Shown here piece by piece: positions 50,801-63,290 of a stretch of DNA of 64,000 nucleotides; the stretch's first letter is position 1; each line of letters opens with the position of its first letter. A program made the translations under genes and the position numbers. This stretch comes from Anisakis pegreffii (Eukaryota > Nematoda > Chromadorea > Rhabditida > Anisakidae): assembly GCA_035041965.1 (NCBI GenBank), contig JAPYMA010000367.1, forward strand, positions 1 to 64,000, in the 5' to 3' direction. Below the pieces are notes generated by a model, which was not told the origin of the DNA, did not search any database, and worked only from the letters and a program-made list of their open reading frames with translations.

Positions 50801-53625
50801 AAAGTGACCATAGAAAGATTAGTTTTAGTGGATTTTATTTGTGATTAGTTTTAGTGGATTTTATTTGTGTCGTTTTGAGATTCAAAATCTCAAAACGACA
50901 CAAAATTCAAATCCATGCACAACAATAATCAGAACTGACCAGAATTCCCCAATCAACTTTATTAAGGACGACGAGAGGAGTTTCAAAATTCGGTTTTGGT
51001 ATGATATTCGGATCAATCGCCGACACGCTCGCCAAATCTTGCGTTTCTTCTTCAAATTCCTAAACCAATCACGGTGATAATGAAAACAACAAATTATGAT
51101 TACCCTCATCATCCTCATTACTCGACAATACCAACCAGATCAACATAATGACCTTTCGCAATTTAGTGAAATTTCAAAATAAAATCCTCAAAACGATAAT
51201 ATTTCCAAGTATCCAACTTCACTTCGAAGGAATCGCTCGGTGAACGAATGAGTAACCTTAAAAATATCGCCCAAAAATGCATCCATCTGCGGCACATTAA
51301 ATTCTCTGATTGAATCCAGCGCCAAAAGTTGCTCCAACAAGTCGACTGCATCTTTCGATTTTTGGCGATGCTTAAAACAAACAAATCCGAGATTAGCATT
51401 CCATAAACTGCTCTATTTTCTATGCCCAAATCATTTTGCTGACGAAAATGTATGCGGCGAAACACGTTTTCACAATAGCAAAAACGATTCAGAAATACTT
51501 TCTGAAGAGGAATTTCTCTACATTTCTCCCAAAAATTAAATTTTGCATACAGTTCACTAATGAACATAAGAAACAAATCGAAAACAATAAGGCACCAACA
51601 ATTATTTTAAACGATATTATAAACTATAGCGAATTATACTACTAAATACAAACGAACCTCAATCACACAATTCCTGATTTGCTCTGCAGACTGCAGTCTC
51701 GCATCGTATGTTGCTGCCCTCAAAAATGAACACACAAATTTCACAAAAAATACATCTATTTCAAACACATTTCACAAAAAAAAAATTCACAATACACCTA
51801 TTCACAACATTCGCAAATGCCGAAATATCGAAAATTTTTAATAAAAACTCCACGCAACCATGATAAAAGTAACAATTATAACATCACTGCTCACAAACAA
51901 ATGCTAACAATAACTATCAATATTCACAAATATCAGTGTCGAATGGAAAACAGAAGAAGACGAAGAAGAAAACGAATCAAATACAGCAAAAAAGTGCGAA
52001 AGAAAAAGCCGAAACTTACGGATTACTAACCGACGGTTTTGCGACCACTTCTGGAAACTGACCGTCCACATCCATTTTCAGAATCCACATTGCGTAGAAC
52101 CACGCAGCAAACAAACGCTCAGGCTTATTCAGCCTTGAAGCGACCTCTTGGAATCGATCGAACACCACCACACCCGCATCATCGTTTATACCCTAAACCA
52201 ATTCAGTCTCAAATAAACTCCACGAGCTGTCCATTTCTGGATAATGTTATAAACGTCGTCTAATCCTCCAAATATGGATACGGAGGCAAACATATACAAG
52301 AAAATATCTTCAACAGTTGCAATTTTAAAAACAATTTTAGAGAGCATTTCATCGATTTTCACTTGTCTAAATGTATAAATTTTTTGTTAGTATGGTAGAA
52401 ATCGTATCTATCAAACATTATCTATTATCTAATTTATCGTATTATCTAATTTGCGTTATCTAATATGTATTATCTAAGTAAACATTATCGCATTATCTAT
52501 TCCAACTGCATTGAATGAAACGCATATTGCAGATAGGTTCCCTGCTCGAAAATGGTTTAACTTCAAGAAAATTAACTGTCTACGTGTGCAAATTTCACCG
52601 ACAAAAGCTTAAGAAGAATGCAAAAACGATTCATTGAAAAAAAGAAGAAATCAATTTTATTGAAAATATTAAACTGAGTACGGACAAGATTTCGTTCCGG
52701 GAAACAGAAGTGAATAAGTCGATTGAATAGAGCTTTGAGTTGGAGCGCATTGCAACTGAAAAACAAAATTATACACAAATGAAGATTATGAAATGGAACT
52801 AAGATATATATTCTGGAGAGGATGGCCGATGCGATCGAATTCCATATATTTTTTCGCAAATATTCTTCTTGATGAATGAACAATTTTGAAGTGTTTATAA
52901 TGAAATTTTGCAAAACTGAAATTGTTCACCTCTCTTTCAGATGTTCTAAATTCCAGTCAATTGATGCGAAAGATGCCAAAGCGCACATCCACAGTTTGGC
53001 CGATTTACAGCGTCTGTAAACGAGATCACCTGGAATCGAGTACGTAGATCAACATGAACAGGTGATAGTCAGTGAACATTAAGCAAATATTTTGAAACAT
53101 CGACAGATCAGTAAACTTCACGAATATGTGAGTAAATTTACCAGAATGAACGAGTACAAACTCAAAATTTTAACTCCAAATGAAACGAAACGAAATCTAA
53201 TCGTGCTCGAAAAAATCTTCAAGAATTCATGCACCAGTGACCTTCATCAGGCGGCGGACTTTCATTCAACATTTCCAGCTCTTTATCGGCCACCTGAGCT
53301 TGTTCAATGAACTGCACTATCAGTTGAGCTATCGCTTTCACGTCTGCAAATTTGCAATCGTCGTCATCTTCATAAGAACTCATAATACACGCGAATCAAT
53401 CAATTACCGACTGAATACGTATAAATTCAGACTGAATCACTTCACAAAAAATTGAAAGAAACTGAAATGCTCAAAAAGAAAATAGAATTCACAAGAATGC
53501 ACTCAATATCTAAAAAAATTACCGCGTTGTTCGGCTCTGATCAAACCCAAAAATCGCGTTGGACTCAGAAAATGTTCAATCCAATTGTCCAACGGTTTAT
53601 AACGAAGAAAATTCAAATTATCCAT
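44858..53625 (-). CDS. ints-8: Integrator complex subunit 8 (26 exons, about 1000 aa)
   Basis: Integrator cleaves the 3' ends of snRNAs and other nascent nuclear transcripts; INTS8 is a helical-repeat subunit. Exons on the minus strand: 53523-53625, 53242-53343, 52930-53029, 52682-52755, 52255-52307, 52031-52192, 51658-51690, 51257-51370, 50940-51059, 50536-50607, 50114-50308, 49601-49798, 49338-49454, 48887-48983, 48665-48774, 48261-48374, 47846-47962, 47458-47675, 47221-47352, 46881-46971, 46287-46426, 45974-46098, 45738-45841, 45288-45489, 45002-45045, 44858-44923. All phases agree and the sum is 3003 nt; the human protein is 995 aa. Recognised from memory: the N-terminal W-(I/F)-E-x-F block, LIVQFIEQA followed by PPPDE, the KRRNDG segment, and a CVACSDNF(T)KP(F)P stretch matching human AVCSDFFNKAVP. 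Exon 5 (18 codons), the start of exon 11 and the short last exon are least certain. Neighbour NDRG is on the same strand, 2.3 kb upstream. Confidence 0.93.
46726..46805. repeat. Short minisatellite in ints-8 intron
   Basis: Repeated (A)ATCCATCATA(C/T)AGAATCCA-type units between exons 20 and 21. Confidence 0.6.
47431..47447. repeat. AGAT microsatellite in ints-8 intron
   Basis: Four AGAT units just inside the donor side of the intron after exon 18. Confidence 0.75.
50864..50904. repeat. Perfect 19-bp hairpin in ints-8 intron, next to a duplicated segment
   Basis: The arms 50864-50882 and 50886-50904 pair perfectly around a 3-nt loop. Immediately to the left, GATTAGTTTTAGTGG plus ATTTTATTTGTG occurs twice in tandem. 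Located in the intron between ints-8 exons 9 and 10. Confidence 0.8.
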
Positions 53626-53630
53626 GGTTT

Positions 53631-53639
53631 CTGTAAAAA
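53631..53639 (-). promoter_or_regulatory. Likely spliced-leader acceptor of ints-8
   Basis: On the minus strand TTTTTACAG lies directly before AAACC and the proposed ATG at 53625, so the acceptor is 5 nt from the start codon. This spacing is typical of nematode spliced-leader trans-splicing and also supports the start choice. The trans-splicing itself is inferred; RNA evidence would be needed to exclude a cis-spliced upstream exon. Confidence 0.5.
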
Positions 53640-54487
53640 TCTGTCAATGTGCTATAGAACGGTAACGTACATTTGAGCAATAATTCATTTCATCGTCAAA
53701 CAATTGTACATGCGATTACCCAATTTTTTGATTGTAATTTGAAAAATCTCATGATTAATTGTGTTCTATCAGTCAAGTACTTTGTTTTCACCATCAAATG
53801 GATGATGGAAATTGAAGCGAGACGGTAGGTTCCTATTACACAAACCTAAATCATTTTCACTTTTTTACTTGGTGGCACATCAATTGCACCATTTTGGATA
53901 ATATACAAACCCTCTAACAGTTTCGATGAAATTTTACGAGAAATGTTATTGGCAAAACTGAGAACAATGAGAAGAATTTTCCCATTCTGAATTCTAACGA
54001 TATTGATGAGAGCGATGCAAAAGCGCCATTGTATTCGACTGAGAAATTGAATATCTTCTATGAATTACATCAATTGCATTCATTGAAAATCAAATAATTT
54101 ATTAGCAAACAACGCACAAGTAAGTATATATCATTCGAGAGAACGGACATCTTCACGCAAATAATAACACAATAATGATAATAATAATCATTACAATAAT
54201 ACAAAAAATAACTTTGCAACACAAAATCTTGGGTTTAACTGGTAAACGATATGGGTATCATTTATAGTAGATGTGCAATCAAATTCGAAGAGATGTGCAA
54301 AGCAAACAATCAGATAAATGCATCATCATAACCTGAGCAGCGACGTCACGATCGCAACCAACAAATACGACAATGTAAATGACTCATATGAAGTGAAGAC
54401 AAATCCGCGGATAACACACCGATCCACAATTAATTGATTGTTCACTATCGAATATACAATTTCAAATATTATAAATAACGATTATGC

Positions 54488-54649
54488 TCAATTGAGGATA
54501 GAGTTTCCGAGTCGACATTCCATAAATCGAGACAAACATTCATCCCAACATACCGAACTGAGTTCATTTTCGCAACACATCCGAATTTTCTCTTCGGCAG
54601 AAATTCCTTCCAAACTCTCCAGCTTCTCCGAAGATTCGTCCATACGCAT
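54488..54649 (-). CDS. Small cysteine-rich ORF, possibly an exon
   Basis: A 53-codon minus-strand ORF begins two bases after the acceptor CGATTCAG. Its second half has a CC...C...C spacing (MCCENELSSVCWDEC) reminiscent of the nematode DB module. A GTATGT donor occurs inside it, and 80-130 bp further down a frame encodes a hydrophobic stretch (SYLLVAIVTSLL) that could be the C-terminus of a secreted or GPI-anchored protein. No signal peptide exon was found upstream. The assignment is speculative. Confidence 0.3.
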   Translation of the reverse strand: MRMDESSEKLESLEGISAEEKIRMCCENELSSVCWDECLSRFMECRLGNSILN

Positions 54650-55901
54650 GACTGAATCGACGAAAGCAATGAGCTATTGATAGCATCTAGTCCACTCTTA
54701 TCATCCTTACCAGTGATACTGCTCCTATTCCCCTAATTTCGATGCTACTTGTTCATCTAATCGTAACAAAGGAAATACTGAATGACGGAAGAATGGAACG
54801 ATCAAAAAACAACGCGCATACAACACATAAACGAATAAACAACAAAAACAACAAAATTGGATGAGCATTCAATTACAGTTCTATTAGATTGATAGTTTCA
54901 TAGTCACAGGAATGATTTCAAAAATTTTTTTGAATGGCACCTCAATCACTGACTACTTTACGATACATTCATATATATGGTATATACGTATCTCTAAGCA
55001 ATTATTATACACAAATAAGTCGAGCGATCGAAGCATTATTATGAAAATTTTATATGGTAGCGAAATATAAGAAGCAATTAAATGGACAATACAACTTATG
55101 AAGATTTGTACAGGACTTGATAGCAGAAGGCGGATATTCCGTTAGCTAAATTAGCAGATCTGTCGACAAATGGAACAAAACTCCATTAATTCAATCAGAA
55201 ATTTTCGACTCAGAATGAAAATTCGAAAAAGAAATCGTCTTTTGTCGTAACTAAAAACTGCTTCGATCACACAAAGGTATTAAAGGTATTATTGTTAATT
55301 TTTGTTTTCCAAGCACAACAACAAACTTTCCTTCAGAAACAAACTAATGCTGTTGAGATGATTTGAAGAATCGAGATTTAAGTAATGAGACACGACAATA
55401 TGAAACAACTGAAAACAAAGCTCGTAATAAATGCACTCAAAGCCGGCATTTCTAACGTTAAATGGGATAAGTAGATTGACGTATCGCATTTTGTGCGTAT
55501 TGCTTATAAATGCAACGAACTGAACTTTTAGTTCTTGTTCTGAATACATATATTTTGGAATAATTAATTCATCATCAACGTCCTATGATAAACTCCATCA
55601 TTAAGTGAAATATTTAAAAAAACAACTTCACACGTAACTTCACGTAACCTATCCATCTCATTTATGAAACAAGAATCTAGGTGTCTAGCTTGATTTGACA
55701 CATTACTTTCTTTGCATATCTTTCAATTCATCATAGGACATTTCATAGAATTTAAAATTATACATTTGAAAATTTAGACACAATTATATCAGCGATGAAA
55801 TTCTTCGTTTTTTGCATTGAATAGATTAGGTTGTACAGATTCATCGGTTTGCTAGAATTCATTTTCTCAGATACTGCGAATAAAGTCGGAATCTCATAAA
55901 C

Positions 55902-58900
55902 TTAAGCGCTCTGCACTTCCGCATTTACCTCATTTATATCCACCACTGACGGTTGCTCCTCTCCGACGTTGTAACCAGCTTGTGCGCTTGACATTTTTCT
56001 CATCAGGTTCAAAACATTCAACGTTGGAACTGAAATCAGAAGCGTTCACCAAAGCACACTGAACAACAAATGTGTAAAAATATGACACCTGCAAAAATTG
56101 TGAAAATCTTCCGCAACCAAAGTCTCCTCATCAAAAACTGAACTAAAATCAAAAACGTGGCCAAAAGAGCACCACTCACATAATCCCAATCCTTGCAAGA
56201 AAAGTAGCATGGCTTCAGTGACCTTTTCCGGTTTGTCATCTAACACCAGTCCACATGAATCCGAAATCTGAAATACTTTTGAATAATTTGCAAAATTGTG
56301 GCGACACTTACAATACAGAACAGACGTGCGATGAAATAATTGCATCAAAAATAATTTGAACAATTTCATTAGCTCTGATAATAATAACGATACTAACAAT
56401 ATACATTCAACAAGTATTTCACTACCTCTATTCATTTTCATCATTTATTATAAAACACATCAAATCTCTATGCTTTCATTTCTAAGTGGCAGCACTCTCC
56501 ACCGCGAACAATAAACGAAAACGAATTTTATTAAATTGATGGTAAAATGCTCCTGAATCCATCTCCCCTCTCCGTTGCTCTCCTCCAGAAAAATTTTTTT
56601 GAAAAAAACACCCACATTACCTTAATCCAATCGGATTTTGCGGGATCAAGTCGTGCGTTCACCTCAACTGAGTCATTCACAAACGCTGATCCTGAGCCAA
56701 CTATCTGCAGCACGGGAACTTTCAGGGTAGGACCGGCCGTACCGTCACGAGAGAACAGTAACGGCGTACGACTAAAATAAAACTGGATGCTTGAAATCAG
56801 ATAAAATAAATAGCTATACTATTGCTACCCAATACCTCCTGATACTAGAAATTGAGTCCTATTGTAATTCCCACAATAAACATCAACATCACCGACTGAT
56901 CGAAGCTAAGAGAAAAAAAGAAAACATAATTCTCTACAAAACTGCACTAAATTCAGTTGATTTCAATGAATATGAGGCGAACAACATAACAATGTGTCAT
57001 ATTTCATAGAAATACCTCTCACCACCATCCAAAATCATTATTATCATTCAATATCCATGCTGCGCGTGAAATGAACTAACAAAGATATTACATTATTATC
57101 ATTCACTGTTTATGACTTCATAGGGAAAATTAAAACAGCATAAAATTTCACTGAAACTAACTTCAAATACGACTCGATGAAAGAGGCAAGATTGGTTGGG
57201 TTGGGAAGGTTCTGAAAATAGACACGATACTGACGTACAATATCCGGATTGTACTGCTCAAGATGTTTTCCGAAGTGATGCCATAACAGATAGTCAACTG
57301 TGAATGAGGTCATTCCATGAGTTCGAAGGTAATTCATATTGACCTGAAATCAAACTCAATTCATTTTCAAACAAACACTCTCATTACTCATTTTTCATTA
57401 CACCGAATCAGGAATGCCTTCAGAACAATACAAAGAAATGAACTAGCTTTTTAAAATATCCGTTCGGAACACAGAAGTCATATTTCTACGGAAAAACGCC
57501 GCTTTTCCATCAGAAATTTCAATTTGATCATAAAAATTTTCAAATTATCGCAACAAATCACCTTCTGATATCCCCATTCAATCCATCCGGCTGTCGTCCC
57601 CACACAGTTCACCAACACCAACGCATCCAACTTCGTTTCTTCTAACAACTGCAAAATTTCGTTCACTAATATTGACTGTTCTCCAATAATACAATCGGAT
57701 CATCTGCAGATTATTTGTTTTTCATTTTCCATTTAAAAATCTGGCACCCTCCTCACTAATACTAGCCATCAAAACCAGTAATACCAGAAAATTTTCATAA
57801 CTATGCTCAGAACACTGTAAAAACTTCCTCTCTTCATTTTTCCTCTGAAAACTCCCACTTCATAACTTTTATTCTCTTCCATCGTCGAAAATCACCAAAA
57901 CTGCGGCGATTTCCTTTATCCAACAAATCATTATTCATGTTCACAAGCACAATCACGCTGTTATTCCCTCATAAACAGATCCATAATTTCATTTGCTTGA
58001 GTTCTGAGATAATACTGTGTTCATGCGAATGCAGATGAGCTTGGGTGTATGCTCTGGGCTTGCTTCTATGCGTTTCCGATGAAACAAAAATAATATGCGA
58101 ATGATGCAAGCTTGCAGCTGACTGCCTGCAACTCTACGCTTAGCTAACTATCAGCAGTGGTCATTGAAGGCATACTTCTTTCTCATCATCCATCATACGA
58201 CTATGGCATATTCCCCGAAATCTTCACAAATCCATCCCTTTCGCACGCTCACCATCTTCTCCTTATGCACACCAAACGATAAACAACAACAACCATCAAC
58301 ACGTTATCGAGCGCATTTCTATGGTGATCACAAACACATTGACTTCTTATTTACTCGCTCGCTCATTTCTACTATTCAACTATACTCTGACTAACGGTCA
58401 CTTAAATGAAATTCTATTCGGATAGCATAATCTAGTTTTCTGAACATGAATGTTTCTTAACATAATATATTTCTTAATATGATAGCATAATAAATACAAT
58501 TTGTGTTTCGATCCATCTCACGAATGTACACGACTCAACTAACTATAAACATCTACAATTCACACATTATATTTCGTCATTCATTCAAACCATCCTCCTT
58601 GCTCCAGCATATACACAAACCTAACTAAAAACATAACCAAAAAAATGTTACTTTAAGATAAGTCAGAAATGACCTCCTAGTGACTGACTAAAAACGATCG
58701 TTCAATTGAGAGACTTCACCCAATTGCAACAATCCTTTGCTTTCACAATACACTAATCAAAGATTAAACATTCAAATTTCAAATCTCACATGCTAAATCA
58801 CTTCAGCTCAAAAGAATTGCTATCATACGAAATGCAAAATGCAATTTTGCAACGGCCCAACCAACCAAAACTGAATAATATAACTCATCATCAGTGACAA

Positions 58901-60840
58901 CTTCATGGAACTTCACGCTGAACAATTCCTTATAACAATTACATAACAGGACGTAACCATGCGCGAATACGCTCCGTTTTGCTGTCAATTCAATCATTCG
59001 CTTCCAAAACATGCAATGCAAAGAAATGGAAAGCAAACCACTCACCGCATATCTTAACATCACGTTCGCTCCCGCACCAACACCAAAGCCAATGAAACTT
59101 TTTATCCTCAAAAAAATTTTCTTCGCTTCAAATAGTACTCACAATCTCAATTAATCTATCCTATTCTTCTTCTTTTTCTAATTTATTTCTAATTTATTAT
59201 TCACAAAAGATGAAATGACTGAATGACCTTTTCCGAAGTTAATTATATCCGTTCTCATAATACTCTTCAATAATTCAACTCCTCGTTGCAATAAACAACG
59301 CCATCCCATGCATATTTTCATTAAAACTAAATTTTGTAATCGCCGATCTTATAATCAAAATAGAATTTCATAGACCATCTTTACACGTGAGCAACGAAGT
59401 TTAATTGAATCCAATTTGAATAATTACATTCCATTACATTCTCAATTACCAAGAAATAAAATTATTTCAAGTGCGATTAAAATACAAAAAATCTCGTCGT
59501 CAACAAAGTTTTTGTGCAAAACTGAATAATAACCAACTCGAAATGCTTCACACATGCTTCGACAATTTTTGCGAGACCGTCCATTGTTGGATAAACATAA
59601 CTGCAAACAAATTCCTCATTTTACTTACAATTAGCAATCCACACGAAACATCAATAAGAAATGAACATAACAACAGCAATACATCCCAAGCAAAGCCACA
59701 CTGAAGTTCATTTTTTCAATTTCCATAAAATTAACACGAAAAAATCCTCACTATTGTTTACGAGAAACTCGTCCAAAACAAATATTTATCAACAAAGTGA
59801 CCATTTCATTGAATCAATCCCACTTTTAAAAGATCCTACTGAATTCTCCAAGTTAGATTTCACAAATTTTCAATAATTCATCAACTTTCCATTTCCCAAA
59901 TCATCAATCGAATTTTCAACTTTTCAATTTTCTCACGAATTCTCAAAATTCTCCGTGAATATCAGTTGAAAGTGCTCACTTCTCAGGTAATGGCGCTGCG
60001 TCCATTTCTTGTCCTGGTGCGTTAATGTTATAAACACAAAATTTTTCGGTGAAATCCGCTACTGAGCCGAATTGGAAAAAATTTTGGAAATTGTTTTCAG
60101 CTGAAACAAAAAAAAAACACTCTAATGAAACAATTTTTTTGCTGATTTTCTAAGAAACAACTCTTCAGAAGAAAGAAAAAAAGCACCAATTTGCAAAGTT
60201 AATGCGATTATCAATCAATTGATTGAATGAAGCGAATAAGATGAAAAAAGTATCGAATAAAAGGATCGAAACATCAAAAAAAATAATTTTCAAAAATCAA
60301 GAAGACCAACAATCAAGGGCCAAATCATGAAATGTTACAATCGGATGTCTTTTGCGATCACCATAGATCGTCACTTTTACATTTCCGTACACGGTTGGTA
60401 CCTTTTCCTGGAACAAATCACATCCCTCACTGCACTCATCACTACCATCATAATTACTGCCATCATTACACTAATTATCAACAATATTCTCATCATATCA
60501 ACATTCATACGACCAGAATTGAGACTGCGATTATTTACACCATACTTACAATGACTATTTTTATCGTAAACGACATTATCACTATTACTATTACTAACAA
60601 CATTATTACTATTATTGCTCTTACTATTATTATAATCCATTCATATTACTACTATATCTTAAATCACCCTCTCGCTATGCCCAATCTGTAATCCTCGTCA
60701 CACACCATTCCAACATGCTACAGAAATAATTCAAAGCAAAATACGCGAAAGCAATAAGCTACCTCTAAATCCGGAGCATGATCCATTAAGGGTTGTTGGT
60801 CATGCGTAAACGGGTATATGCCCATTTCCATGGATGACAT
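55902..60840 (-). CDS. NDRG: NDRG family protein (N-myc downstream-regulated gene, alpha/beta-hydrolase fold)
   Basis: Ten exons on the minus strand: 60763-60840, 60311-60407, 59980-60100, about 59505-59600, 59046-59106, 57562-57648, 57162-57343, 56621-56771, 56180-56267, 55902-56029. With the fourth exon ending at 59505 the total is 1089 nt, 362 aa, matching the usual size of the family. Visible hallmarks are an N-terminal PIVTFHDLALD strand, NINAPGQ (family VDAPGQ), GFGVGAGA where true hydrolases carry a nucleophile elbow, LVLVNCVGTTAGWIEWGYQK, and VLQIVGSGSAFVNDSVEVN near the C-terminus. The catalytic triad is absent, as in the family, so an enzymatic role is not implied. Several segments resemble what I recall of C. 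elegans ZK1073.1. An acceptor-like CTCTATCAG sits about 20 nt upstream of the ATG. The donor of exon 4 is ambiguous: GTTATT at 59533 gives the wrong phase. Confidence 0.93.
60430..60650. repeat. Low-complexity ATTACTATT tract in NDRG intron 1
   Basis: Trinucleotide-rich DNA between NDRG exons 1 and 2 with long open frames on both strands from composition alone. Confidence 0.7.
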
Positions 60841-63290
60841 CGTCGACTCGATACGATCTTACTGATAGAGTTTTCGGGTGGTGGCTTATTGAAGAGGTCT
60901 CTTCGAAACAAAGGTTTACTTCAACGCGATTATTTCTCGTCACTTCACTAAGAATCAAAAATTTTATAAGTCAGAAAATGCCGAACTCAAAATCGCTCAC
61001 TGAAACGATCGCCATTCAATACACTTCGAATAGTACTTATACACATATTCTTTACATCACACTTCAATCATAAAATTATGAATACCCTAAAACTGCATCA
61101 AAATATGACTGCATTTCTTTCAAATTAACAAATTAGTAACTCTAATCAAAACGATATTTGAGCCATCAATCAACTAACGAATCAAAACGGCAATATTACG
61201 AAGAAATTCATTCACAATCAGATGAACATTTTTCCATTTTCACACCTAATATAACGAAGTACCTCTTCCCTAAAACATCTCATTTCATTTCATTGCAAAT
61301 TTGAGAATACTTATTCATGTGATCAAATGAAAACTCGCAGAATGAAGAACAAAAAACGCGATGTATAATCATCCACATAACACCTGCAACATTACGCACG
61401 TGTCGAAGGAAAAAACAACCCATTAGAAAATATTTTTTAAAGAAAAATCAAAAGCTGAACATCACTCAAAGGATAAATTTGTTTCCTCTAGAAAACCTTT
61501 ACGCTCGCTAAATCAATCATCAAATTTGACACATAGTCACGAAGACACTTAATTCTCTTTGCTAATATCGTTAGCTGCGCCGAAAGACGCATATCGACGA
61601 AAAAAAAAAGGATGCTGTATTTGTGACATCGGATGGAGGCCTAACAGAGAGGCATAAATAAACTCTTAATGAGTTCTAATTGCTGATCAAATGAACACAT
61701 CTACTTCCTTTATCTCTCCTAAAACTAACCAAACTCCTTCAAAAATTTCTCGCTTCTCTCTTTCACCTTCAAACTAACTAAAAAACAAATGAACAAAAAC
61801 AAAACTTTTTTGAAAAATGGACAAACAAATAACTGGATGAATAAACACTCGCTTAAACATTAGCTCACTCAACTAACCTCCAGACGAAGCAAGCTAACAT
61901 AAGCATAAACACTGACACATAAACAACAACCAGCAGTGTATCATGTACTCAACAAGTACTACTATTACTAGACTCGATATGCAGTAACGCCCTCCATTCG
62001 CCATTCCTTCCATCCTTCTTTCCCTCTTTTCATACAATCCTATTCATACGTCGTGCTTCATCTCATTCAATACATTTACATATTAACTATCTATGCATAA
62101 TAAATAGCCAGCAACATTTTTTTTCATAATCAAGCTAGAAATTTGCATGATAAATGAAGAATTTATGATGAGAATGTATCAGCCATAAACTGCACTAGGT
62201 CATAAACCATACGTATATGCGTATGAATTCATCTATTGATTCCATTTTATCACGGAAGAAGGCGATGAAATATGCAACGAAAAATATATTTTGAAGATAT
62301 TTTTATATGAAGATATTCTTTAAAAAATCAACACAAAACTGAAACCCTACAAAGACTTTTTCCCATGCAATTGGGAAAATTTCCGCGTTTCCATTGGGAA
62401 TTTTCAAGTCCTCTATGGGACGAAAAAAGATACATTTGAAAAACAAAAAACCTTGAAAAAAAAACTTCTTTCAAAAAAGAAATAAAAATTCCTAGCCTTC
62501 GATTACAACTTTACAGATTCAACTTTCAATCGTATCCAATTGAATCACATCAAATTATCCTCCTCACAAAACGCATATCACGCCTATGTTGTTGACAATA
62601 TAATAAAGCTACTCGAATACCACAACGACTCAGCTGAAAATTAAAACGAAATGTTACAAATTCAATAGAAGAGATAACTATGCATGGATGCATATTAAGA
62701 ATACTGACTTCATTCAGTTTCACCACACGAGAGCGCTCTCATAATTAATTGTACGAATGTTTACTTTGCGGCATTGATTCATTTCAATGAACTGAATCAA
62801 AAATTTTCTGCAAAACAAATCACGACAAAATAATAACTCACAACGATTACATTACGAAACGAGATCAAAATTATCAAATAATATTAAAAATCGTCAAAAA
62901 TTATCAATTTCAAAAATTCCAAATCAACACTAACCACAATAATCAGGAAAGAATAGAATTGCTGCAAAATGAATAATCTAAAACAATGAATCCAAAAACC
63001 AGTGATGATCACAATAACAATCGCAATAATGCCAACAACTCAACAACAACAATAACACTTACATAATCGTATCATTGCAGTCAACAATAAAATTCTAAAT
63101 AACAATCATACTGAATAGACAAATGAATAGTAATCATAACAACACTCTTGCAGAGAACATCAAACTGAGGCACTTACAGATAATGGCTTCTGGTTCAACA
63201 AAACAACTTCATCAACAAATTCTCACAATTAACTCTCAAAAAAAGAAGAAACTAACCATTGGTTACAAGCTAAGCACCAATCTAAATCAC
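60841..63290. other. Intergenic upstream of NDRG
   Basis: AT-rich, no exon chain found; presumably contains the NDRG promoter and the 3' flank of the gene entering from the right edge. Confidence 0.5.

Noticed and set aside
60327..60691. 119-codon plus-strand ORF over NDRG exon 2 and intron 1
   Set aside because: It is the antisense of a conserved NDRG exon plus a trinucleotide-rich intron.
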